Part shown: piece by piece, positions 33,523-41,975 of the stretch
Numbering within the stretch: position 1 is the stretch's first letter
Layout of the letters: the number at the start of each line of letters is the position of its first letter
From: Amycolatopsis methanolica 239
GTDB taxonomy: Bacteria > Actinomycetota > Actinomycetes > Mycobacteriales > Pseudonocardiaceae
DNA: 64,000 nt
Direction: 5' to 3'
Assembly: GCF_000739085.1 (NCBI RefSeq)
Contig: NZ_CP009110.1
Span: 1,736,001-1,800,000, forward strand
Position numbers and translations under genes: made by a program
The notes under the pieces: model-generated
Told to the model about the DNA's origin: nothing
What the model saw: the letters and a program-made list of their open reading frames with translations, nothing else
Database searches by the model: none

Positions 33523-34539
33523 TCAGCGGGTGGCGAAGACGTACGGCTTGAGCGGCGGCTCCGCCTGCACCCGGCCGTGCAGGGCGAGCTGCTCGGCGAT
33601 CACACCCGTCAGCGCCGCGTAGTCGGTCGCGAACCGCACCGGATCGACTCCGGGCATGAACAGCTGTCCGCACGTTTCGCGGGGCACGCGTGCGGGGTCG
33701 GCCGGACCGGGATGCGTCAGGGCGTCCATGGCGATCGCGTACGCCGTCGGGTCGTAGGTGCCGACGGCGAGGTGCTCCCCGGCCACGTTCGCCGGGCACA
33801 CGTCCTGGACGGCCACGTTGGTGATCCGCCCGCCCCCGCCGCGGAGGCTGGTGGTGCCGCTGTCGTCGAGGTTGGGCTGGACGAACTCGTCGGTGCGGGT
33901 GTAGACCGCCGTGTAGGAGATACCCGGGAAGGTTTCCTGACCGGAGTTCATCGCCCTGGTGTAGGCCGAGTTCAGCGTCTGCTGCCACAGCGCGGGTGCG
34001 CACCCGAGGACCGGCGGGCACATCGCGTTGATCACGACGCTGCCGTGGTTGGTCGCCCCGAGTCCGACGTAGTCGTCGACCATCGGGCGCAGGTCGGGCC
34101 AGAACCGCAGCGCGAAGCGGGGTTCGGTGCCGCCCTGGCTGTGGCCGACGACGTCGACCTGGCGTCCGCTGATCCGGTGCACGTGCCGGATCGCGTTGAC
34201 CACGTACTCGGCGGAGATCTGGGCGTCGGACATCGCCTGGTCCGGCAGGGTCACCGCGCAGTAGGGCCTGCCGAGCTGGTCCAGCGCCCGGAACCAGTTC
34301 CAGCCGAAGTCCTGCTGGGGGGTCAGGGTCGTGCCGGGCACGAAGAGCACCACGTCTTCGGTCGCCGCGGCGGCGTTCGCCGTGCAGGTGATGCTCTTCG
34401 CCAGCTCCGCGGCGGGCACGGTGAGCTCCGGTCCGGGGCGGTCCACCGGCGCGAAGGACGGTGCGGCGACCGCGGGGGCCGGCACGGCGACGGCTACGGC
34501 GATCAGGGCTGCCGCCACGAGAACACGGTGAAGGCGCAT
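33523..34539 (-). CDS. secreted lipase, alpha/beta hydrolase (CALB-like)
   Basis: A 338-residue exported esterase. The signal peptide is MRLHRVLVAAALIAVAVAVP, with cleavage after AVAA. The nucleophile elbow is GHSQGG (Ser134), in the order FVPGTTLTP ... QVDVVGHSQGGTEPRFALRF ... GATNHGS, as in Candida antarctica lipase B-type bacterial lipases. Two or three Cys pairs (for example NAMCPPVLGC) probably form disulfides. It is divergent from a QsdR-like repressor with a palindrome between them, a plausible regulator-target pair. Confidence 0.87.
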   Translation of the reverse strand: MRLHRVLVAAALIAVAVAVPAPAVAAPSFAPVDRPGPELTVPAAELAKSITCTANAAAATEDVVLFVPGTTLTPQQDFGWNWFRALDQLGRPYCAVTLPDQAMSDAQISAEYVVNAIRHVHRISGRQVDVVGHSQGGTEPRFALRFWPDLRPMVDDYVGLGATNHGSVVINAMCPPVLGCAPALWQQTLNSAYTRAMNSGQETFPGISYTAVYTRTDEFVQPNLDDSGTTSLRGGGGRITNVAVQDVCPANVAGEHLAVGTYDPTAYAIAMDALTHPGPADPARVPRETCGQLFMPGVDPVRFATDYAALTGVIAEQLALHGRVQAEPPLKPYVFATR

Positions 34540-34609
34540 CGTTGCTGCCTTTCTGTCCACATCGGATCCACTTGGGGTGTGGGGAACGATAACCGTGCGC
34601 CGGCGTCGG

Positions 34610-34633
34610 TGCAACACATTCAGAAATGTTGCA
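34610..34633. promoter_or_regulatory. palindromic operator between lipase and TetR-type gene
   Basis: Perfect 7-bp arms TGCAACA/TGTTGCA separated by 10 bp lie 31 bp before the regulator start and 71 bp before the lipase start. Size and placement suit a TetR-family dimer controlling both genes. Confidence 0.6.
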
Positions 34634-34663
34634 GACCGTGTCCCCTCGCCGTAGAGTGCCGGT

Positions 34664-35332
34664 GTGAGCACAGACGTGTCCTGGAGCAGGCTGGCGTCGG
34701 ACGCGGCGGTGGAGTCCGCGCGCCGGGAGCCGTTCACCAGGCTGTCCCGCGAGCTCTACGCGGGACACGAGAGCCGCCACGCCGGGCCGCGCCAGGCTCT
34801 GCGGGCGGCGCGCCGCACCTTCCTCGCCGGTGAGCGGGTCGACATGGGGGCGCTGGCCGCGGAACTCGGGGTAGACCGGGCGACCCTGTTCCGCTGGGTG
34901 GGCAACCGCGACGAGTTGCTGTCCGAGGTGATCTGGTCGCTGTGTCTGCCGACCTGGCAGGGGGCCGTCCGCGGCGCCGAGGGGACCGGGGTGGCCCGGG
35001 TCGTCTCGGTGTTCCACGCCTTCAGCGGTGCCATCATCGACGCCGGGTTCTTCCGGGCCTACCTCCGCCGGGAGCGCGACCGCGCGTTGCGGCTGCTCAC
35101 CACCCGGGCCGGTGTGCACCAGACCCGCGTGATCGCGCTGTTCGAAGGGCTGCTCCAGGCCGAAGAGGCCGATTCCGGTCTGCGGCTGCCGCTGCCCGTG
35201 CGCGACACGGCGTACGTGATGACCCGCATCGCGGAGTCGTTCATCTACGCCGATCTGATCGTCGGGGAGGAACCCGACGCGGCCAAGGCGGCCGCCGCCG
35301 TCGCGGCTCTGCTCGGCCCGGCCCGGTCCTGA
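34664..35332 (+). CDS. TetR-family regulator, QsdR-like
   Basis: A 222-residue regulator with a helix-turn-helix at about 55-90 (VDMGALAAELGVDRATLFRW, then VGNRDELLSEVIW) and a C-terminal helical ligand domain of the QsdR type (VFHAFSGAIIDAGFFRAYLR). It starts at GTG. QsdR controls a lactonase in Rhodococcus; here the divergent lipase is the likely target through the intergenic palindrome. Confidence 0.83.
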   Translation: MSTDVSWSRLASDAAVESARREPFTRLSRELYAGHESRHAGPRQALRAARRTFLAGERVDMGALAAELGVDRATLFRWVGNRDELLSEVIWSLCLPTWQGAVRGAEGTGVARVVSVFHAFSGAIIDAGFFRAYLRRERDRALRLLTTRAGVHQTRVIALFEGLLQAEEADSGLRLPLPVRDTAYVMTRIAESFIYADLIVGEEPDAAKAAAAVAALLGPARS

Positions 35333-35343
35333 GTGGACAAGAC

Positions 35344-36264
35344 CTAGGCCGACTCCCGTAGCTTCAGTGACACCGGCAGCACCTGCCGCCGCGGGCGGAT
35401 CGGTTCACCGGCCAGCAGGGCGGTCAGTGTGGCGACCATCTGGCGCACCTGCGCGGCCGGGTCCAGGTGCACGGTGGTCAGCGGCGGGTTCATCGCGGTG
35501 GCCAGCGCCGGGTGGTCGTCGAAACCCACGACCGCCACGTCGGCGGGCACGCGACGGCCCGCGGCGCCCAGTGACTGCAGCACCCCCGCGGCCATCACGT
35601 CGCTCGCCACGAAGACCGCGTCCAGCTCCGGTTCGCGCGCGAGCAGCCGGTCCATCGCCTCGCGGCCGCCGTCCAGCGTGAAGTCCGCCTCCTCCGCCAG
35701 GCCAGACGACTCCAGCCCCGCGTCGGCCAGGGTCTTGCGCCATCCGGACAGCCGGTGGACCGCCGCGGTCTGGTCCTGCGGGCCGGCGACCGTCGCGATG
35801 CGGCGGCGGCCCAGCGAAACCAGGTGCTCCACCGCGAGCCGCGCGCCGATCGCGACATCCGAGTGCCCGGAGATCAGCGGGGCGACCAGCGGCCCCAGCG
35901 CGGCCAGGTCGGTCGACAGGTCGACGTCCATGTAGGCCACGACCGGAGCGTCCGAAGTGGACCATACGGCGTTCAGCGCCCGCCCGCGGTCCTTGAGGTC
36001 CAGGTGGCGCACCTCGACCTCGGCGAACTCGCGGGCGAGGCGCTCGGCCACCTGCAGGGTGGTGTCGGTGCTCGCGTTGTCGGCGACGGTGATGCGGAAG
36101 CGGTAGGGGAGGGTGGCGGCCAGGTGGGCGTGTAGCCGGCGGACGCACGGCTCCAGGTCGGTTTCTTCGTTGCAGGCCGGGATGACGACATCGAGGACCG
36201 GGTTGGCTGTCCGGGTGTCGATGCGGGTGGTGCCGGGGCCGGCCGCGGGGATTGTGACTGTCAT
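35344..36264 (-). CDS. chimera: GT2 glycosyltransferase N-half fused to LacI-family sensor domain
   Basis: One uninterrupted 306-residue frame joins two unrelated proteins. Residues 20-142 are a dolichyl-phosphate-mannose-synthase-type GT2: VLDVVIPACNEETDLEPCVR, TVADNASTDTTLQVAERLA and VVAYMDVDLSTDLAALGPLV with the metal-binding D-x-D. From about residue 143 the sequence is the C-terminal effector domain of a LacI regulator: RLAVEHLVSLGRRRIATVAG, LDAVFVASDVMAAGVLQSLG, DVAVVGFDDHPALATAMNPP, ending VSLKLRESA. The HTH half of LacI and the second half of GT2 are missing. The junction falls in an ARLA stretch common to both families. Probably non-functional in either role, unless recruited. Confidence 0.85.
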   Translation of the reverse strand: MTVTIPAAGPGTTRIDTRTANPVLDVVIPACNEETDLEPCVRRLHAHLAATLPYRFRITVADNASTDTTLQVAERLAREFAEVEVRHLDLKDRGRALNAVWSTSDAPVVAYMDVDLSTDLAALGPLVAPLISGHSDVAIGARLAVEHLVSLGRRRIATVAGPQDQTAAVHRLSGWRKTLADAGLESSGLAEEADFTLDGGREAMDRLLAREPELDAVFVASDVMAAGVLQSLGAAGRRVPADVAVVGFDDHPALATAMNPPLTTVHLDPAAQVRQMVATLTALLAGEPIRPRRQVLPVSLKLRESA

Positions 36265-36319
36265 GCCTCCACGGTCGCGCCGCGTGCTGTGCCCGGACTT
36301 TGAAGAAGCCTTGTGGTGA

Positions 36320-38209
36320 CTAGGAAGTCAGGTCGTACACGGTCACACCGTCCACAGTGGTCGCCGTGAAGCTCGCGGCCACCCACTCGGCGATCTCCTC
36401 GGCCGCGTCGCTGCCGCCGGTGCTGTTGATCTCGGTGGGCTCGCCGACGAAGTAGTGGATCCGGCCGTCCGCCACGTACTGCTGGAACTGCGCCAGCGTC
36501 GGGGACGGGTCGGTGCCGTTGAACCCGCCGAGCGCCAGCACCGGGAAACCGGACGCCAGCTGGTAGCTCGCCGCCGGGTTGGAGCCGACGGTGGCCGCGA
36601 CCCATGTGTAGTTCTCCGCGTCGGCCTGCAGCAGCGCGGTCATCTCGGCGCTCGGTGTCGTGGTGGTGAGCAGGCTGCCGACGCCGCCGCGCATCCCGCC
36701 GCCCCGACCACCATCGGGCGGTCCGCCCTGGCCGCCGAAGCCGCCGAACCCGCCGCTGCTCGGCCCGGCCGAGGGGATCGCGCCGGAGTGCGGCGTGGCC
36801 GCGGTCGCCACCGTGTACGCGCCGGAGCCGAGCAGCGAGGCGATCAGGGCCAGCGCCGCGACCCCGTGGGCGCCGGAGCGCGGCAGCCGGTCGGACACCA
36901 GGAGCAGCACCGCGGCGGCCAGCCCGAGCAGCAGCACCACGTACTTCAGCCAGGGCAGCCAGGTGGATTCCCGCGTCAGCAACAGGTACGCGGTCAGCGC
37001 GGTGAGCACGACACCGCTGGACAACAGCCCGGACGCGATCGGGTGCGCCCGCGCCCGCCACAACCGGACCGCGCCGGTGCCGACGAGCGTGGCGACCGCC
37101 GGGGCCAGCGCGACCGTGTAGTAGGGGTGGATGATCCCGCTCATGAAGCTGAACACGCCGGCGGTGACGACCAGCCAGCCGCCCCACAGGATCGTCGCGG
37201 CACGCGTCCGGTCGGTGCGCGGGGCGCGCCAGGTCAGCCACGCGAGCGCGCCGAGCGTGATCGCCCCCGCGGGCAGCAGCCAGGCGATCCCGCCCGCCAT
37301 CTCGCTGCCGAACAGCCGCGCCCAGCTGCCGCCGCTCTGGGCGCCGCCGAGGCTGCCGACCTCGTCGCCGGTGATCCGGCCGACGCCGTTGTAGCCGAGG
37401 GTCAGTTCGAGGATGCTGTTGCTCTGCGAGCCGCCGATGAACGGCCGCGAGTCCGCAGGCCACAGCTCGACGACCGCGAGGTACCAGCCTGCCGAGACGA
37501 TCATCGCGCCCAGCGCGCCGAGCAGGTGCAGCAGGCGCTTGCCCACCGACGTGGGCGCGGCGACGAGGTAGGCGATCGCGAACGCCGGGAGCACCAGGAA
37601 GGCCTGCAGCATCTTCGCCAGGAAGCCGAACCCGGCCGCGACCCCGGCCAGCGCGAGCCACTTCGGGGACGCCTTTTCCAGCGCCCGCACCACGCAGTAC
37701 GCGCCGAGCACGAGCAGCAGGACCAGCAGCGCGTCCGGGTTGTTGAAGCGGAACATCAGCGCGGCCACCGGGGTCAGCGCGAGCACCGCGCCGGCCAGCA
37801 GACCCGCCGTCGGCCCGGAAACGCGGCGCACGGTGGCGAACAGCGCCCACACCGAGCCGACGCCCATCAGCGCCTGCGGCACGAGGATGCTCCACGAGCT
37901 GAGCCCGAACAGCCGCACCGACAGGCCCATGACCCACAGGGCGGCGGGTGTCTTGTCGACGGTGATCGCGTTCGCCGCGTCGCTGGAGCCGAAGAACCAC
38001 GCCTGCCAGCTCTCCCCGCCGGCCTGCGCGGCGGCCGAGTAGAACGCGTTGGCCCAGCCGGACGCGCCCAGCCCCCACAGGTACAGCACCGCGGTGGCGA
38101 TCAGCAGCCCGCCCAGCGCCGGGCGCACCCACACCGGCCGGTGCGGATCCGAGGTGGCGGGTGGTTCGGGGGTCGAGGGCGCGGAGCCGCGCTCGGCGAG
38201 GGCCGTCAT
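36320..38209 (-). CDS. GT39/ArnT-like membrane glycosyltransferase
   Basis: A 629-residue polytopic protein of the PMT/ArnT type, which transfers a sugar from a lipid-phosphate donor outside the membrane. The first loop has WANAFYSAAAQAGGESWQAW (the GExxE-like acidic site region) and VDKTPAALWVMGLSVRLFG. About 11 hydrophobic segments extend to residue ~500. Then come a Gly-rich linker (GGFGGFGGQGGPPDGGRG) and an extracytoplasmic C-terminal domain (YVADGRIHYFVGEP). The GT2 partner that would supply the donor is the truncated gene downstream, so this enzyme may lack its usual donor synthase. The start overlaps the sensor-kinase stop (ATGA). Confidence 0.88.
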   Translation of the reverse strand: MTALAERGSAPSTPEPPATSDPHRPVWVRPALGGLLIATAVLYLWGLGASGWANAFYSAAAQAGGESWQAWFFGSSDAANAITVDKTPAALWVMGLSVRLFGLSSWSILVPQALMGVGSVWALFATVRRVSGPTAGLLAGAVLALTPVAALMFRFNNPDALLVLLLVLGAYCVVRALEKASPKWLALAGVAAGFGFLAKMLQAFLVLPAFAIAYLVAAPTSVGKRLLHLLGALGAMIVSAGWYLAVVELWPADSRPFIGGSQSNSILELTLGYNGVGRITGDEVGSLGGAQSGGSWARLFGSEMAGGIAWLLPAGAITLGALAWLTWRAPRTDRTRAATILWGGWLVVTAGVFSFMSGIIHPYYTVALAPAVATLVGTGAVRLWRARAHPIASGLLSSGVVLTALTAYLLLTRESTWLPWLKYVVLLLGLAAAVLLLVSDRLPRSGAHGVAALALIASLLGSGAYTVATAATPHSGAIPSAGPSSGGFGGFGGQGGPPDGGRGGGMRGGVGSLLTTTTPSAEMTALLQADAENYTWVAATVGSNPAASYQLASGFPVLALGGFNGTDPSPTLAQFQQYVADGRIHYFVGEPTEINSTGGSDAAEEIAEWVAASFTATTVDGVTVYDLTS

Positions 38210-39729
38210 GAGTTCACTGTGACCGCACGAGCTTGGCCGTCGTTGTGGCGTTCCTGTGCGGAACCTGTGCGCGGCAGCCGCACCTCGAACTCGGTGCGGC
38301 CGGGTCTGCTGTGCACGCCGACCGTGCCGTGGTGCGCGTGCACCACCGCGGCGACGATGGCCATGCCGAGCCCGGTGCTGCCTGCCGCGCGGGACCGCGA
38401 CGAGTCGCCGCGCGCGAAGCGTTCGAAGACGTGCGGCAGCAGGGCGGGTGCGATGCCGGGGCCGTCGTCGGTGACGGTCAGGACCGCGTTGCCGTCCGCC
38501 GACACGGCCAGCCGCGTGGTCACCGTCGTGCCGGGCGGGGTGTGCGTGCGGCCGTTGGCGAGCAGGTTGCCGAGCACCTGGTGCAGGCGCTGCGCGTCGC
38601 CGGTCACCACGACCGGGTCGGGCGGCAGTTCGAGCCGCCACCGGTGCCCGGGCCCGGTGATGTGCGCGTCGCCGACGGCGTCGGCGACCAGGCGGGTCAG
38701 GTCGACCTCGCCGGCGTCGAGCGGGCGGCCCGCGTCCAGCCGGGCGAGCAGCAGCAGGTCGTCGACCAGCGTCGTCATGCGGTCGGCCTCGGATTCGACG
38801 CGGCTCATCGCGTGCGCGATCTCGGGCGGCACCCGGCCGCCGCTGCGCCGGGTCAGCTCGGCGTACCCGCGGATCGCGGCGAGCGGGGTGCGCAGCTCGT
38901 GGCTGGCGTCGGCGACGAACTGGCGCACCCGCACCTCGCTGTTCGCGCGGGCGTCGAGCGCGTTGTCGATGTGCACGAGCATCCGGTTCAGCGCGTAGCC
39001 GACCTGACCGACTTCGGTGGACGGATCGGTGTCGGTGACCGGGACGCGCACCGATAACGCGACGTCACGGCGGTCCAGCGGCAGCTCGGTGACCTTGGAC
39101 GCCGCCGCGGCCACGCGGTCGAGCGGGCGAAGCGTGCGGCGCACGACAAACGCGCCGACGAACCCCGCGCCCAGCATGGCGATCGCGGCGACCGCGGCGA
39201 GGATGATCCCGACGGTCAGCAGCGTGTCCTCGGCCTGGTTCATGGGCAGGCCGAGGACCAGCACGATCCCGGCGTCGATCGTCGCGATGACCCGGTAGTC
39301 GCCGCCGGACAGCGAGATCGTGTGGGCGTGGCCGTCGACCGGGGCCGCCAGCAGCGCCGCGGCGTCGGCGGCAGGCAGCGCCTGAGCCTCGTTCTCGGGC
39401 GAGCCGGGGATGGGGGCGAGGGTGGCCGCTTCGAGCACCCGGCCGCCGGACAGCTGCGCGTACAGCGTGCCCTCCGCGGTGCCCGGGATGTGCAGCGGAT
39501 CGTCCCCGGTGGGCCCGTCGAAGTGCCGGGTCCGCTCGACCGCGTCCCGCACCTGCGTGTCGACCTGCTGGGTGAGGAACCTGATCAGCGCGAACTCGCT
39601 GATCACGCCCACCACCAGGCACACGACGGCGAGCAGCGCGACGAGCGCCGCGATCAGCTTGGTCCGCAGCGGGCGGACGCGCCGCGGTCGCGTCCCGGCC
39701 CGCCGGTGGGCAGGGTGGGGCAGGTTCAT
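38206..39729 (-). CDS. sensor histidine kinase
   Basis: A 507-residue membrane kinase. It has TM1 at about 22-48, a periplasmic sensor to ~165, TM2 at about 167-195 and a HAMP linker (RRTLRPLDRVAAAASKVTEL). The H-box is VADASHELRTPLAAIRGYAE; the N box (VLGNLLANGRTHTPPGT), the G boxes (VTDDGPGIAP, GSTGLGMAIV) and the C-terminal domain follow. The response-regulator gene that normally lies immediately upstream is absent; the next gene upstream is on the other strand. It is coupled to the GT39 gene. Confidence 0.9.
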   Translation of the reverse strand: MNLPHPAHRRAGTRPRRVRPLRTKLIAALVALLAVVCLVVGVISEFALIRFLTQQVDTQVRDAVERTRHFDGPTGDDPLHIPGTAEGTLYAQLSGGRVLEAATLAPIPGSPENEAQALPAADAAALLAAPVDGHAHTISLSGGDYRVIATIDAGIVLVLGLPMNQAEDTLLTVGIILAAVAAIAMLGAGFVGAFVVRRTLRPLDRVAAAASKVTELPLDRRDVALSVRVPVTDTDPSTEVGQVGYALNRMLVHIDNALDARANSEVRVRQFVADASHELRTPLAAIRGYAELTRRSGGRVPPEIAHAMSRVESEADRMTTLVDDLLLLARLDAGRPLDAGEVDLTRLVADAVGDAHITGPGHRWRLELPPDPVVVTGDAQRLHQVLGNLLANGRTHTPPGTTVTTRLAVSADGNAVLTVTDDGPGIAPALLPHVFERFARGDSSRSRAAGSTGLGMAIVAAVVHAHHGTVGVHSRPGRTEFEVRLPRTGSAQERHNDGQARAVTVNS

Positions 39730-39923
39730 GCCACGACGATCCGTCGGATTCGTGTGTGGTGCTTGTGCCGTCCTTGTGAGGCGGCTGTGTCCGTCGGCAC
39801 AGGAATCCTTCATCCGTCCCGCAGTCCCAGGAATGGGGCGCCCGGCAGCCGCCGCGGAAGTGGTCCGCGCGCAAGACCGTCGCCGCGGTCGCCATCGCGG
39901 TCGGCGTCGCGAGCGCGGGTGGG

Positions 39924-40388
39924 GTGGCGATCTACGCGGCGAGCGGCTCGACCGACTCCTCGGCGATGAGCCAGGGCGGGCCGGGCGGCGGCATGGGGAT
40001 GCCCGGCGGCGGTTCGTCGAGCGCGATGGTCAACGCGCTGCACGGCGAGTACGTCGTCGCCGACGGCAACGGCGGCTACACCACCGTGCTGATGCAGATC
40101 GGCACCGTCACCGAGGTCAGCGCGACGTCGCTGACCGCCAAGAGCGACGACGGCTACACCAGGACCTACACGATCGACAGTGACACCGCGGTCGGCGACA
40201 ACGCCGACCTCAGCAGCATCGCCACCGGCGACACCGTCACGGTCGTGGCCTCGGTGTCCGGCGACACCGCGACCGCCGACACGCTGACCGAGGGCACTGC
40301 CCAGGCGGGCGCGGGCGGCCCGGGCGGCGGCCAGCAGGGCGTGATGCCGCGCCGCGACGTCGGCACCTCGGACTCGGGGGCGAACTGA
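39924..40388 (+). CDS. exported DUF5666-like protein with uncertain start
   Basis: From the GTG the product is 154 residues, with a Gly/Met-rich stretch (GGPGGGMGMPGGG) and a beta-rich domain (GEYVVADGNGGYTTVLMQIG, DTVTVVASVSGDTATADTLT). The frame is open upstream to 39780 and reads QEWGARQPPRKWSARKTVAA then VAIAVGVASAGGVAIYAA, a clear signal-anchor. That upstream part contains no ATG, GTG or TTG in frame. The real start may have been lost, or may use a non-standard codon. Two ATG-free Arg-rich codon runs make sequencing error a third option. Confidence 0.6.
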   Translation: MAIYAASGSTDSSAMSQGGPGGGMGMPGGGSSSAMVNALHGEYVVADGNGGYTTVLMQIGTVTEVSATSLTAKSDDGYTRTYTIDSDTAVGDNADLSSIATGDTVTVVASVSGDTATADTLTEGTAQAGAGGPGGGQQGVMPRRDVGTSDSGAN

Positions 40389-40389
40389 C

Positions 40390-40616
40390 GTGGACGCGCG
40401 GGAGAGCGGTGCGCGGCGGGCGGGCTGACGGTCGGCCTCGCCGTCGCGGGAGTCGCCGGGGTGACCGCGGTCGCGGGCACGGCGCACGAGGCGTCGGCGA
40501 CGGTGACGGCGGGGACTTCGGAGTCCACATCGGACAGGGCGACGGTGCCCGGGTTCAGCGGCGGGGACCTGTCGCAGGGCAGCGGGCAGGCGCACGCGCA
40601 GTTGGGAGGTTCGTGA
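40390..40616 (+). pseudogene. possible exported-protein remnant before apbE
   Basis: In the frame ending at the TGA that overlaps the apbE start, a signal-like LTVGLAVAGVAGVTAVAGTA and a Ser/Thr/Gly-rich tail (DRATVPGFSGGDLSQGSGQA) can be read. The basic N terminus (TRGRAVR) is in another frame. A one-base shift near 40420 would join them. It is probably the relic of the small secreted protein that often precedes ApbE. Confidence 0.4.
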
Positions 40617-41440
40617 TGACGCTGGTCCACGACGCGACGGTGGCCGAGTGGCCGGTGTGGAGCACGACCGCCCGGGTGGTCGTCACCGATCCGGCGGCGC
40701 TGGCCGAGGCCCGGTTCGTGGTCGAGAGCGAACTGGACGAGGTCGAGCGGGCGTGCAGCCGGTTCCGGCCGTCCGAACTGACCGCGGTCGAGGCTGCGGG
40801 GGAGGAGGTCGAGGTCAGCGAGCTGCTGGCCGAGCTGATGGGCGCCGCGCTGGAGGCCGCGCGCCGCACCGGCGGTGACGTCGACCCGACGCTCGGCGAG
40901 GCGCTCGCGCAGCTCGGCTACGACCGCTCGCTGCCGTTGCCCGCGGAAGGTCCGGCCGTGCCGGTTCGGGTGCGGCCCGCGCGGCTGGCAACGGATCCGG
41001 TTGGCGAGACGGCGGTTGCTCATCCCGCCGGGTGTCCGCGTCGACCTGGGCGCGACCGCGAAGGCGCTGGCCGCCGACCGCGCCGCGCGGCACGCGGCGG
41101 GCCGGCTCGGCACCGGCGTGCTCGTCGAACTGGGCGGCGACCTGGCGACCGCGGGTGCCGCGCCGCCCGGCGGGTGGCGCGTCCACGTGCAGGACCAGCC
41201 GGACGACCCGGCGTGCACGGTGGTGCTGCCTCCGGCGCGGCGATGGCGACGTCCAGCACGCGCAGCCGCAGCTGGCTGCGTGGCGGGCGGCTGCTGCACC
41301 ACGTCCTCGACCCGCGTACCTGCCAGCCGGTCGAGCGGATCTGGCGCAGTGCCACAGTGGTCGCCGACCGCTGCGTCGACGCGAACACCTGCACCACCGC
41401 GGCGCTCGTCCGCGCCGACGACGCCGGGCGGCCGGCCGGC
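40616..41440 (+). pseudogene. apbE: FAD:protein FMN transferase (ApbE), frameshifted
   Basis: Three frames are needed to read one ApbE. The first is MTLVHDATVAEWPVWSTTAR to GDVDPTLGEALAQLGYDRSL. From about 41010 it is LLIPPGVRVDLGATAKALAA and LGTGVLVELGGDLATAGAAP. From about 41240 it is GGRLLHHVLDPRTCQPVERI and DANTCTTAALVRADDA. The VDLGATAKALAAD and HHVLDPRT signatures are those of the enzyme that links FMN to redox proteins. The C terminus is also shortened before the next ATG. Confidence 0.82.
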
Positions 41441-41975
41441 ATGAGCACCGACGCGCTGTGGGACTTCGGGCGTGGCAGCGGGGTGGTGGCGCTGGTGCTG
41501 GTCACGGTCAGCGTCGTGCTGGGGATCCTGACCCGGCGCGGCGAACCGGTGGCCGGGCTGCCGCGGTTCGCGGTCACCGAGGTGCACCGCAACGCGAGCC
41601 TGCTGTCGGTGGTGTTCCTCGCGCTGCACGTCGGGCTCCTGTTGTTCGACCCGTGCGCGCAGCTGCGGATCTTCGACCTCGTCGTGCCGTTCGGGGGCGA
41701 CTACCGGCCGTTCTGGCAGGGGCTGGGCACCGTCGCGCTGGACCTGCTAGTCGCGCTGGTCGTCACGAGCCTGCTGCGGCAGCGGGCTGGGCAGGCGGAC
41801 GTGGCGCGCGGTGCACTGGCTGGCCTACGCGATGTGGCCGGTCGCTGTGGCGCACTCGCTGGGCACCGGCACCGACGCGTTCAGCGCGTGGTTCCTCGCG
41901 GGCGCGGCCGTGTGCGTGGCCGCGGTGCTCGGCGCGGCGGGGTGGCGGTTCACACGGAAGGAACTGGTGTCATGA
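41441..41975 (+). pseudogene. ferric-reductase-like membrane protein, frameshifted
   Basis: MSTDALWDFGRGSGVVALVL then VTEVHRNASLLSVVFLALHV with the haem-binding His pair, and GLGTVALDLLVALVVTSLLR. An extra base near 41790 shifts the frame; the last helices (RTWRAVHWLAYAMWPVAVAH, AWFLAGAAVCVAAVLGAAGW) continue in the next frame to the TGA that overlaps the NuoF-like start. The intact protein would be a b-type cytochrome working with the ApbE-flavinylated partner. Confidence 0.82.

Noticed and set aside
31907..35119. Very long reverse frame across the aldehyde dehydrogenase and lipase region
   Set aside because: Low-complexity Arg/Pro/Gly composition overlapping two well-supported genes; typical GC-bias artefact.
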